A DNA stretch of 64,000 nt, from positions 1 to 64,000 of the forward strand of contig JACRCQ010000030.1 in the NCBI GenBank assembly GCA_016218915.1, written 5' to 3'. This stretch comes from Deltaproteobacteria bacterium. Its GTDB lineage: Bacteria > Myxococcota_A > Polyangia > Polyangiales > Polyangiaceae. Shown piece after piece: positions 47,152 through 55,167 of the stretch. A program made the translations under genes and the position numbers. The notes under the pieces were generated by a model. The model was not told the DNA's origin. It saw only the letters and a program-made list of their open reading frames with translations, and did not search any database. Position 1 is the first letter of the stretch. Every line of letters begins with the position of its first letter.

Positions 47152-48285
47152 ATGATCACCAAGCTCAGCATCAAGAATCTCAAAGCCCACCGCGACACGA
47201 CCTTATCGCTTGCGCAGTTCACCGTGCTCGTAGGGCCGAACGGCAGCGGCAAGACGACGGTGCTGGACGCGCTCAGCTACATCGCCAGATTCGCTGGCGA
47301 CAAGCCGAACGACGATTTGTTCACGGGGGAGCGCGACCTCAGCCTGATTCGCAGGAGCGAGGAAGTGGGGCCGATGGATCTGGAAATCGGCGGGATCATC
47401 GATGGAACTGATTTTGCTGCGCACATCTCATGCGATCTTGACAGCCAATATCCAAGGGGTTGGAAGTCGCTGCTGAGCTGGACGTTCGGCTCTGAGCATC
47501 TCCAGCCTGCAGCGCAGAAAACGTTCTCCGAGGTCTTTCATGCGCACGGCCCGAAGACCGGTGAGCGGTGGCAGAAGCATGTCAGCAACCTCGCGCTGTT
47601 CCGTCTCAACGCGCGCGTGATAGCCGCCCCGGCGAGCAGTCGGCAGCCAATGCCCGACGTGAAGTTTGACGGTCGCGACGTCGCTGCCGCGATCAAGGCC
47701 ATCAAGCTCGGCCACGACGATATCTGGAAGAGCATTGTTGATACCCTCCGACAAATCGTCCCAAACGTTCGATCTCTCGGCGTGGAGTTGGTTCCAGCGC
47801 CAGCTCCTGATCCCGCGCCCTCGGCTTCGAGCTCGTTGGCCGATCCCAGCGGCGAATGGTACCGCCTGATCTTCGACTTCGAAGGGGCGCCGCGCGTGCC
47901 GGCTCCGCACGCGAGCGAAGGCACACTGCTCGCGCTCGCCCTGGTCACGATCCTCCTGGGGCCGGCCGCACCACGCATCGTGCTGCTCGACGACATCGAG
48001 CAGGGGCTGCATCCCGCAGCCCAGATGCAGCTGGTGCAAAGCATCACGAAACTTCTCGCGCTCGACTCGATGCGCGGGACTCAAATCGTTGCGACCACGC
48101 ATTCGCCATACATTCTCGAACACCTCGACTTCGACCAGGTGCGAGTGTTCGCCATCGGCCCCGACGGCGGATCGGCGGTGAAGAGCCTTGCTTCGCACCC
48201 GGATGCAGAGAGAGTGCGCGGTGCAATGAGCGCCGGTGAGCTGTGGACCTCGGATCAGGAAGCGAAGTGGGTCGTGGAGAAGTGA
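47152..48285 (+). CDS. SMC/ABC-like AAA ATPase of a two-gene defence-type unit
   Basis: 377 residues. N-terminal strand KLSIKNLKAHRDTTL as in AAA_21/OLD-type ATPases, Walker A GPNGSGKTT (28-36), an insert of about 170 residues, the signature-like HASEGTLLALAL, Walker B IVLLDDIEQGLHP and switch TTHSPYIL. The tail AGELWTSDQEAKW is of the type seen in ATPases paired with DUF4276 proteins, to my recollection. The stop overlaps the next start as TGATG. By analogy with PARIS and other OLD-like systems it would sense phage and control the partner. It is divergent from imuB. Confidence 0.85.
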   Translation: MITKLSIKNLKAHRDTTLSLAQFTVLVGPNGSGKTTVLDALSYIARFAGDKPNDDLFTGERDLSLIRRSEEVGPMDLEIGGIIDGTDFAAHISCDLDSQYPRGWKSLLSWTFGSEHLQPAAQKTFSEVFHAHGPKTGERWQKHVSNLALFRLNARVIAAPASSRQPMPDVKFDGRDVAAAIKAIKLGHDDIWKSIVDTLRQIVPNVRSLGVELVPAPAPDPAPSASSSLADPSGEWYRLIFDFEGAPRVPAPHASEGTLLALALVTILLGPAAPRIVLLDDIEQGLHPAAQMQLVQSITKLLALDSMRGTQIVATTHSPYILEHLDFDQVRVFAIGPDGGSAVKSLASHPDAERVRGAMSAGELWTSDQEAKWVVEK

Positions 48286-49127
48286 TGCCACTACGGCTCG
48301 TCATCTTCGCCGAAGCGCCCCCAGACGCCAGAGCAGCGGCGATACTCGTCGATCGGGTCCTGGCTGAACTCGATGGCGCGGAGTGGGTATCCGATCTCCT
48401 CGCTGTCGAGGAACTCAGCGCGAATCCAGAGCAGTGGGCCGCGCGCGCCAGCGTTCGAACCTACGGAGACGGGCGAGCGGAGTGGTCTCTCGACGGCAAG
48501 ATGCGCTTCATCGACGTCCACAAGCTCAAGGATCTCGCAGAGGAACTCAGGCGAGACGATCGATCCTTCCGACTTACCCTGGGTCTTTTCGGCGGGGAAC
48601 CGGGAAAGCACGCCGCAAAGCTCGGTCGCAAAGCGATCGATGTCGCAGAGATGCTCGACCGGCGCAGCCGTGGGGCAGGGTTGCCCATCGACTGTGCGAT
48701 CATCATGCAGGACATGGACGGCGATGCGTCGCGGCGGGACGGACTTCATCAAGCAAGGCGGTCGACGAGCTGGAGGCGGTTTGAAGTCACAGTCGCTTGT
48801 CCAAACCAGTGCCACGAGGCCTGGATCCTCGCGAGCTTCCTAACGGACGACGATACGGAGACGCGAGCGATAGAGGCCGAGGCGAAGTCACTCGGGTTCG
48901 ACCCACGACGGCAATCAGAGCGCCTGCATCACGATCATGGTCGTGTCGACAGCGCCAGCGCGGTGCTCGAACGAATCGGAGCATCGGTGGACGCCCGATC
49001 GGAGATGGCGCTGAGGTTGACGCCGCTCGAACACATGCGCGACCGAGGTCAACGCAACGGTTTGGCAGAGTTCCTCGATGAGGTAGGGGAGTATCTCGTA
49101 CCCAGGATCCTCAGCGCAACGCGCTGA
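48285..49127 (+). CDS. TOPRIM/DUF4276-like protein, putative nuclease partner
   Basis: 280 residues. The layout matches TOPRIM-type nucleases: Glu10 in LVIFAEAPPDA, then DMDGD at 143-147 as the acidic pair, and CHEAWIL (176-182) that resembles the conserved EaWlL segment of DUF4276. No signal or membrane part. It starts inside the ATPase stop (TGATG), so the two are made together. The likely role is nucleic-acid cleavage on command of the ATPase; this is inference. Start fixed by the overlap. Confidence 0.7.
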   Translation: MPLRLVIFAEAPPDARAAAILVDRVLAELDGAEWVSDLLAVEELSANPEQWAARASVRTYGDGRAEWSLDGKMRFIDVHKLKDLAEELRRDDRSFRLTLGLFGGEPGKHAAKLGRKAIDVAEMLDRRSRGAGLPIDCAIIMQDMDGDASRRDGLHQARRSTSWRRFEVTVACPNQCHEAWILASFLTDDDTETRAIEAEAKSLGFDPRRQSERLHHDHGRVDSASAVLERIGASVDARSEMALRLTPLEHMRDRGQRNGLAEFLDEVGEYLVPRILSATR

Positions 49128-50683
49128 TCTGGCGACGTCTCCGCGCAAGCTGGCCCCTCGCTGCCGGACTCGGAAGACATCGGGCTTGCTGGCGACAATG
49201 CCGAACGCGAAGACCGGCGACGCCGATTCGTTCGCCGCATGATCATGCCTACCGCCAGCCCGGCCATCGCAAACCATGCACTGCCGAGCGGCGTGCTCGT
49301 CGAAGCGCTGCAACCCCCATTCGCCTGGGCTTCGCCCGGCTGCGCGCCTGCGTTGTCCTCGCCATCTGAATGCATGCGCACATTCAACGCCACGTCCGGC
49401 ACCGGACAGCGGATCAGCCCGCTCGACGGAACCTTGAGCACAAATGTGTCGCTCACAGCCTTGGTCGCATCGTCAGGCATGCGCACGTCCCACCGGAAGT
49501 AGGCGATCTCGCCTGGCAGCACGTCGTTTGCGAGCGTGGCTGCAACATCCCACGCCGCCCACGTCGTGGAATCGTAGAGCGGGCTCGGCTTGCCTTTTGC
49601 CGCAGTCTCGGTGGTCAGCCACACGTCGTCGCGCTTCCAGGCGCTCGTTCCTCGGTTGATGAACCCAGCCCAGGCAGAGCCGGTTTCGCCTGGCAGCAAG
49701 CTCATCGGCGTGGAGATGTCCTTGAGCTCCGCCGCATACTTCGGCGGCGGATTGCCCATCTGCGCAGGGTTGCCGTCGTCGACGACGCCGCTGCAGTCGT
49801 TATCGACGTCATCGCAGGTCTCAGGCTTGGGCTCGTAGTCGCGCACGCACTTCTTGCACCCTTGCACGCACCGCTGCTTGCCTGAGGCGCAAGGTCCGGG
49901 TTCCCCGGTGTCGCACTCGGTCTTGCCGCCATTCGGATCCGGACCGCCGCACGCGCCCCAGTCCTGCCACTTGCAGCTTCCCGAGCAGGTGCGTGTGTGG
50001 CTGCCGCAGTCGCAGCAGTCCTGGGTGTCGGTCTCGCCAGGGCTGCACGGTCCCTGTCCTTCGCACGCCGACCATCCGCCCCAATGCCCGTCTCCGGAGC
50101 AGGTGCGGTGGTGCTTTCCGCAGTTGCCGCAGTCCTGCTGCTCCACCTCCCCGGCGTTGCAGCAGTTCTCGATGCCCGGGCGTCGCAGCGGCGTGTATTC
50201 CCCCTCGAGGGTCCATCGATTGCGGGTGCTGTGGTGTGCAGCAGTGCCGCACTGGCCGGTCTCGTACGCGTGGAAGTTCGAGTGGCTCGAATCTGCCCAG
50301 GAAGCGAAGAGGATCGCGTGCTGCGAGCAGGCGACCACGGCATCGCCTGGCTCCAGATCATCCCAGCCGATGTGGATGGCGTAGTTGCACAGCCCGGTGG
50401 TGTTCATCGCGTAGGAAAGCCACCAGGTGGCGGAGACGAAGCCGGAGCAGTCCGGGCGCCAGCACTCTCCGCCGCGCAGGGGATCGTAGTAGCAGGGGTC
50501 GCAACCGCTGGTGCAGTACGAGCCGTAGGGCCCCTGGCAGTACATCACGTGGGCGTCCACCCACGACTGGGCGTCTTCCAGCACTTCGCAGCGCGTGATC
50601 GCCGAAGCCTCGGAAGCTGCTGCTTCGACTGCAACCCCCAAGGCCAGAGCGACGATGATCCGATGCAAGGTGTTTGGGTTCAT
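49049..50683 (-). CDS. Secreted NlpC/P60-like protein with TSP-like, MopE-like and Ig-like modules; extended MYXO-CTERM
   Basis: 544 residues. Signal peptide; a papain-like domain with Cys79 in PDCSGFVS and His122 in SQHAILF after LEPGDAVV (NlpC/P60 or CHAP type); two Cys-rich modules with WGGWSACEG and WQDWGACGG like thrombospondin repeats; ETCDDVDNDCSGVVDDGNP, a MopE-type motif; an Ig-like domain (SLLPGETGSAWAGFINRG) at about 350-450. The MYXO-CTERM-like end (NGGCSAST, helix, RRTNRRRR) is unusually followed by about 50 extra residues. The last 79 bases are antisense to the TOPRIM-like gene. It probably acts on peptidoglycan or amide bonds outside the cell. Confidence 0.8.
   Translation of the reverse strand: MNPNTLHRIIVALALGVAVEAAASEASAITRCEVLEDAQSWVDAHVMYCQGPYGSYCTSGCDPCYYDPLRGGECWRPDCSGFVSATWWLSYAMNTTGLCNYAIHIGWDDLEPGDAVVACSQHAILFASWADSSHSNFHAYETGQCGTAAHHSTRNRWTLEGEYTPLRRPGIENCCNAGEVEQQDCGNCGKHHRTCSGDGHWGGWSACEGQGPCSPGETDTQDCCDCGSHTRTCSGSCKWQDWGACGGPDPNGGKTECDTGEPGPCASGKQRCVQGCKKCVRDYEPKPETCDDVDNDCSGVVDDGNPAQMGNPPPKYAAELKDISTPMSLLPGETGSAWAGFINRGTSAWKRDDVWLTTETAAKGKPSPLYDSTTWAAWDVAATLANDVLPGEIAYFRWDVRMPDDATKAVSDTFVLKVPSSGLIRCPVPDVALNVRMHSDGEDNAGAQPGEAQANGGCSASTSTPLGSAWFAMAGLAVGMIMRRTNRRRRSSRSALSPASPMSSESGSEGPACAETSPDQRVALRILGTRYSPTSSRNSAKPLR
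49111..49127 (+). terminator. Hairpin at the end of the TOPRIM-like gene
   Basis: TCAGCGC at 49111-49117 pairs with GCGCTGA at 49121-49127, which includes the stop codon. Stem of seven, loop of three. No U-tract. It may mark the end of the inserted cassette and limit transcription into the convergent gene. Confidence 0.35.
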
Positions 50684-50731
50684 GAGAGTCAGCGGGTTTC
50701 CAGAGACGCCAGGTGAACAGCCGCTCGTAGG

Positions 50732-50776
50732 GACACGGCACCGCCGTGTCTCAGCTGGGCACGGCAAGCCGTGCCC
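50732..50776. repeat. Paired REP-like hairpins
   Basis: GACACGGC at 50732-50739 pairs with 50743-50750 (loop ACC); GGGCACGGC at 50757-50765 pairs with 50768-50776 (loop AA). The two palindromes share the CACGGC core and lie six bases apart, which fits a bacterial REP/BIME-like element. The rest of the gap 50684-50960 shows no gene. Confidence 0.6.
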
Positions 50777-50960
50777 AACGGTGAAGAGCAAGACGCGGGC
50801 CTGGGCGTGGTCAGGCGTTTTGGAGGGGATTTCGATGCAACCTGGGCGATGGCTCGGGCGCGGCAGGCAACAGCTGCAATGCGGGATTCCCTTCAGCCGC
50901 CAGTGTTTGCGCGTCTGCGGGTGTTCCGAACAGTGTTGCGTACAGCCGCCGAGGCGTCTG

Positions 50961-51449
50961 TCATCCTCGCTGGCGCGTTCGCAGCGCTTCCAGCGTCTCT
51001 TCCAGCAAGGGCAGGACTGCCCGATCCTTCGCGCGCCCCGCAGCCCGCTTGATCTCGATGAGGGTCTCAAGGCGCAACACGCGAAGCGTCGCGCCGTCCC
51101 CGAGCGGGATCGGATCCGAATGCGGCAGCAAATCGTCGTACGTTTCCCCCCCGTGCAAGGCACCGAGACAATCGATGTCACCGAGGCGAGTGGAGAGAAG
51201 CTGATGCCCTGGTCCCATCAGACGCTCCGCGGTGGGCGGGAGCTTTCTGGGGTCGCCCCGATGAACAGCATCGATGGACAGCAGGACGCGCAGCAACCGA
51301 TCGACGTTCTGCGGCGTACGTCGGTGAACGATGTCGATGTCAAAAGTCGTCGCTGGCGCGCCGCGCACGACCGCAGAGAGCATGCCGACCAGGATGACCT
51401 CAACGCCCTCCGCTGCCAGCAGCCGTAACCCCTCAACGAGCTTGGCCAA
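50961..51449 (-). CDS. Nucleotidyltransferase-like protein
   Basis: 162 residues. N-terminus LRLLAAEGVEVILVGMLSAV then TTFDIDIVHRR with Asp37 and Asp39, the pattern of minimal nucleotidyltransferases (DUF6036/MNT-like); a helical C-terminus follows. The GS motif of classical nucleotidyltransferases is not clear (VGMLSA). Its start lies 17 bases inside the upstream small gene, so the pair is coupled. A toxin-antitoxin-like role is possible but not shown. Confidence 0.65.
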   Translation of the reverse strand: MAKLVEGLRLLAAEGVEVILVGMLSAVVRGAPATTFDIDIVHRRTPQNVDRLLRVLLSIDAVHRGDPRKLPPTAERLMGPGHQLLSTRLGDIDCLGALHGGETYDDLLPHSDPIPLGDGATLRVLRLETLIEIKRAAGRAKDRAVLPLLEETLEALRTRQRG

Positions 51450-51624
51450 CGCCGTCTCCCCGGCTCATCAGCTCGCGAAGCTCGGTGATCCCGTTGACCC
51501 AGTCCTCGAGAACCTGCACACGTTCGATGGGCGACAGGTCGAGCATCCGGTGAATCTGGGCCAGGTCCACACCGGTGCGACTCTGCGCCGGGGCAATGGG
51601 TTCGAGGAGCCGTTGATCGCCCAT
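51433..51624 (-). CDS. Small protein coupled to the nucleotidyltransferase
   Basis: 63 residues. It has LDLSPIERVQVLEDWVNGI, a helix pattern common in small partner proteins of nucleotidyltransferase genes and similar in form to addiction-module antitoxins (LSPEER-type). The 3' end overlaps the next gene by 17 bases. Probable partner or regulator; function unproven. Confidence 0.6.
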   Translation of the reverse strand: MGDQRLLEPIAPAQSRTGVDLAQIHRMLDLSPIERVQVLEDWVNGITELRELMSRGDGVGQAR

Positions 51625-51679
51625 GTCATGAGCTTTCTACCACGCCATCGGCTGACCAGCCACGGTTGGGGGGGGGCGC

Positions 51680-52828
51680 TCACGTCTCCAGCTTCTTGTG
51701 CAGCAGCGCGAGCGCTTCCTTGACCCGCCAGGCGTCTGGATCACGCGCGTGCGAGGCGTACCAGCTCTGGCCGAGGACCTCGGCGGATCGGACCGCCCGG
51801 GACTTTGCCAGCGCTTCCATCAACGCGCTCACGATCGTGGCCGACAGCCTCGCTGCGAGCTTGCCCTCGGCTCCCATCTCGCGAACGTGCTCGTAGATCG
51901 ACGCTGCCTGCCTGCCCCGCCCCTTGCGCACGAGCATCGAGATCCTCGATACCGCCTCGTCCGTCACCCCGGCTCGATCGTTCAGCTCGTACAGCGCATC
52001 GAGCAGGGCCTTGGATGCATCCACGTTCGTGCGATCCTCCTGGAGGATCTGCTGGAGCATCTGGGCCGCGAGCTTGGGACGCTTGTGGACCATTTCGGTG
52101 GCCTGCAGCAGCTGATGGACCGCAGCGCCGCCGGTCGGCTCCGCAGGGCCAGCCTCGGCGGCATCCTTGCTCGCGAGTGCCTTGATCCAGCGCGCTGCCA
52201 GGCCGATCGCGATGCCTCCGGCAAACTCGGCGAGGTAGGCTGCGTGCGCGTGTCCGGCCTGCTCCTGTCCGGAATCGGTCAGCACCATGGCAATGCCCTG
52301 GTGAAGGAACCATGCGACCACCACGGCTACGTAGGGCAGCCGCAGTCCGAGCTCCTTGATTCCGACCGTTCCCCAGGCGAGCTCAGGAGCTGCGAGCGAG
52401 TAGGGGATTGCCGATACGCCCATCCACAGAGCGACTGCGCCTGAGGCGCCGACGAGCATCGGAGCATCAGCGCCGCGGCCGAGGGTGGTCTGTGCGGCCA
52501 CGGAGAGGACGGCGCCGAGCAGGAACATGCCGGCCGCTGCGATTCGCCCGAAGTCGGCCTGGATCCTGGAGCCCGCGAGCAGGGCATAGAACGCGTTGAC
52601 GGCAGCGATCTGCGCGGTGGTGTCGATCATCCAGTGGGTGAGCAGACCGGTCTGGAGGAATCCGACGCGCGGCAGATATCCCAGGGAGACGCCCACCGAT
52701 TCGCGCAGCGCAGGGGCACCGAGCGCCTGCGTCGTGAGCACTGCGAGGATGGCCGCTGACACGAGCACCGGCGGACTGCTCCATCGCAGCCGGTAGTCGG
52801 TCTGGGAACCACCCGTGAAAGTCAGCAA
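51680..52828 (-). CDS. Rhomboid-like intramembrane protease with helical tail
   Basis: 382 residues. Six or so membrane segments in the first 215. Active-site Ser129 sits in VGASGAV (the GxSG of rhomboids) and a His in GHAHAAYLAEFAGG (193 or 195) is the expected partner; the first loop has LTHWMIDTTAQIAAVN in place of the usual HxxxN region. A cytoplasmic tail (about 230-382) has TPR-like helices (AAQMLQQILQEDRTNVDASK). Substrates unknown; it may process anchored proteins. Confidence 0.75.
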   Translation of the reverse strand: MLTFTGGSQTDYRLRWSSPPVLVSAAILAVLTTQALGAPALRESVGVSLGYLPRVGFLQTGLLTHWMIDTTAQIAAVNAFYALLAGSRIQADFGRIAAAGMFLLGAVLSVAAQTTLGRGADAPMLVGASGAVALWMGVSAIPYSLAAPELAWGTVGIKELGLRLPYVAVVVAWFLHQGIAMVLTDSGQEQAGHAHAAYLAEFAGGIAIGLAARWIKALASKDAAEAGPAEPTGGAAVHQLLQATEMVHKRPKLAAQMLQQILQEDRTNVDASKALLDALYELNDRAGVTDEAVSRISMLVRKGRGRQAASIYEHVREMGAEGKLAARLSATIVSALMEALAKSRAVRSAEVLGQSWYASHARDPDAWRVKEALALLHKKLET

Positions 52829-52876
52829 GATAGGGGTATCGGAGCGCGAACGTGGACTGAAATCAAGCTCGGTGGA

Positions 52877-54946
52877 TCAGAGATCCACCGCGTACACGAA
52901 CGACGCCTTGGGATAGCGCAGCATGCGCTCGGTAATGATCTTGTGCGGTACTCGATCGCCTTCGACGTACTTCTTTGCGAGGGACTCGGCTTCGTTGCGA
53001 TCCCCGGTGGCCTTGATCCTGCCCACGATCTTCATGAGCTTGTCGATGGCAGCCGGCATCTTGTCGTAGTTGAGCACGAACGCCCCTTCGTCGGTGCCGT
53101 TGCCAGCTTTCATCTTCGGGTCCCAGCTCACGGCTCCCTCGTCGAGGAGGAATCCCACCTGGATCGCAGCGAGCTGGCTGTAGGGCTTCCGCTGGCCCGA
53201 GTCGGTGACCATGCCGCGGCTGATGTGGCCCATGGCCCACACGAACGAATCGGCGTAGCTCTGCTTGGCGAGCTCTGCGCTGATCAATCCCTTCTTGAGC
53301 AGGAAGTCCACGTACCAAAGCCCGCCCGTCTGGGCCTTGAGCTCCTCAAACGTCGAGGCCAGCGGTCCCCCGAAGAGCTCGTCGTCCGTCTTGCCCTTGA
53401 CCTTGTACTCATGCGCAGGCCCCAGGTTGTGCGTCGCTTCGTGCAGGATGGTCCCCAGCAGCCCGGGCGTCGGGTCGTCGACGTACACGCCGAGGCTTTC
53501 CCGGGCGATGAGCGAATCGGCCTGGGACCTTCGGATCCTCATGCTATCCGGATCGGTATATAGATTGGACATGGCCACGGTGCGCCCGCGTCCGGCTTTC
53601 ACGACCGGGCCCCAATTGGGCAGGCTCTGCCCGATGGTTGCGCCCATCGGGTCGCGATCGTCGCCAGCGTTCAGGACGATGTCGATGAAGTCAGGCAGAT
53701 GGAAGGTGACCTTGCGCTCCCCGTAGGGCTTGCCGATCAGCTCGGCCAGGGCCTTTTCCATGGCCTGCTGGACGGGCGTGAGCTTCTCCTGCCAGCGGAG
53801 CGACGCGGTGTTGATGAGCGCAAAGGTCATGTGGAACCCGGCTTTGTGGCTGCACGGCTCCCAGTAGACCTCGTCCGGAGCGATGCGCAGATACCACTTC
53901 GAGTTTTGCGCGGTCATGCTCGCCCACGCTTCGTCGGCGCCGTTCCAGTCGTTGGTCTCGAACGACTTCGCCGCGGCCTCGAGATACGCCTTGAGGGGAG
54001 CTTCCTTCGCGTCCTTGATCCCGGCTGCAGCCGCCTTGAGCTCTGCGGAGATCGCGTTCATCTGGGGTTTGTACGCTTCGCTGTACTTGACGGTGGACAG
54101 ATTGCCTCCGTCTTCGCGCACCACGTTGAAAGGCTCGATGAGAGGCTTGATGCGGCGCTTCTCGATCGACTCGCAGAACCTGGCATCGGTCTGCAACCGC
54201 GCTGGCCAGACGTCGCAAATCGGCTTGGGTGCCCCTGGGATGGCCGAGCAGTCCGGGTTCTTCTCGGTCTTGGGCGCGATGCACTTGGGGCCCCAGTTGC
54301 GACGGAACAGGCTCTGGCTCGCAAGATCGTCAGCGGGAATCTTGGAGGCGAGGGTGTCGATGCCTGACTGCTTTGCGAACAGCGCATCGATCAGCTTGCT
54401 GGCCGTGAGCATGTGACGCACGAAGGCCTTCTCTTCGTCGGACAGCTTGCGGAGGTCGTTGTAGACGAGGGTTGCGCTGCCCTGATCGAGGTCGTCGAGC
54501 ACGAGCTGACGTCGCTTCAGCTCGGAAGGGTCGAGCTTCATGCCGCCGAACGGATCGGAGATGGATTGCAGCATCTTGGCGTAGGCCTGCTCGAACGCGG
54601 TCGTGAAGCGTTGGCCATCGGTCCAGTGCGCTTCGTTCGGGTAGAACAGCAGAGAGCGCAGCTCATCAGGATCGACCGAGCCGTTCTTGTTCGCGTCAGA
54701 TGCCCAGTACAAGGGGAGGTTGAGACGCACAGCGGCGCGGTTGAAGGTGGCGCGATCCAGCTGGCCGCAGTTCGGTGCAGCCGCGGTGGGAGCAGGCGCG
54801 ACCGAAGAGGAGGGCAGAGGCATGACAGGAGTTGGCGGGGTCGCAGGAGGGGGAGCCACGGCAGGGGGCTCTGGGTTGCAGGCAACGAAACCAGCGACGA
54901 TTCCGGCGAGTGCGAGGGGCGCGAGCGGGCGAAGCGGTCGGTTCAT
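52877..54946 (-). CDS. Lipoprotein with EF-hand and HExxH metallopeptidase motif
   Basis: 689 residues. Lipobox VAC, Pro-rich linker, an EF-hand-like loop DANKNGSVDPDE at about 90, then a large helical body with HEATHNLGPAHEY as the zinc-binding core. The fold of the C-terminal part (SYADSFVWAMGHISRG; LLDEGAVSW) distantly recalls dipeptidyl-peptidase III, although that family normally has HELLGH. A secreted zinc peptidase is likely. TCAGGAGATC before the ATG at 54946 sets the start. Confidence 0.75.
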   Translation of the reverse strand: MNRPLRPLAPLALAGIVAGFVACNPEPPAVAPPPATPPTPVMPLPSSSVAPAPTAAAPNCGQLDRATFNRAAVRLNLPLYWASDANKNGSVDPDELRSLLFYPNEAHWTDGQRFTTAFEQAYAKMLQSISDPFGGMKLDPSELKRRQLVLDDLDQGSATLVYNDLRKLSDEEKAFVRHMLTASKLIDALFAKQSGIDTLASKIPADDLASQSLFRRNWGPKCIAPKTEKNPDCSAIPGAPKPICDVWPARLQTDARFCESIEKRRIKPLIEPFNVVREDGGNLSTVKYSEAYKPQMNAISAELKAAAAGIKDAKEAPLKAYLEAAAKSFETNDWNGADEAWASMTAQNSKWYLRIAPDEVYWEPCSHKAGFHMTFALINTASLRWQEKLTPVQQAMEKALAELIGKPYGERKVTFHLPDFIDIVLNAGDDRDPMGATIGQSLPNWGPVVKAGRGRTVAMSNLYTDPDSMRIRRSQADSLIARESLGVYVDDPTPGLLGTILHEATHNLGPAHEYKVKGKTDDELFGGPLASTFEELKAQTGGLWYVDFLLKKGLISAELAKQSYADSFVWAMGHISRGMVTDSGQRKPYSQLAAIQVGFLLDEGAVSWDPKMKAGNGTDEGAFVLNYDKMPAAIDKLMKIVGRIKATGDRNEAESLAKKYVEGDRVPHKIITERMLRYPKASFVYAVDL

Positions 54947-55147
54947 GGGTGATCTCCTGAGGCGCACGGGGAGGGCGAGGTTAGTACTGCGTTGCGCGAC
55001 GTTCCAATCACAAGCACTCACCGGGGGGGCGCAAAGGTTCGCCGAGGCGTTTTTTTTTCGAGTGGTGGAGGGGGGAATGAGGGTGGGTGGGTCGATGGGA
55101 CATAATCTGTCACGGTTTGAGCGATCGCCCCTGGCGCACCGGGCTGA

Positions 55148-55164
55148 CTGGTCGTATGTTCAGT
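55148..55164 (+). promoter_or_regulatory. LexA-type box at imuA
   Basis: CTGGTCGTATGTTCAGT agrees with the imuB box at 13 of 17 positions (shared TGTTCAGT and CTG.T..T). It ends three bases before the chosen imuA ATG and overlaps a TCGTAT hexamer in the -10 position. The rest of the gap 54947-55147 has a run of nine T (55050-55058) and no gene. Confidence 0.6.
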
Positions 55165-55167
55165 GGT

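Noticed and set aside
55041-55058. Intrinsic terminator (short stem plus nine T)
   Set aside because: The stem is only four pairs (CGCC/GGCG) and no plus-strand gene ends upstream; more likely part of the promoter region of the flanking genes.
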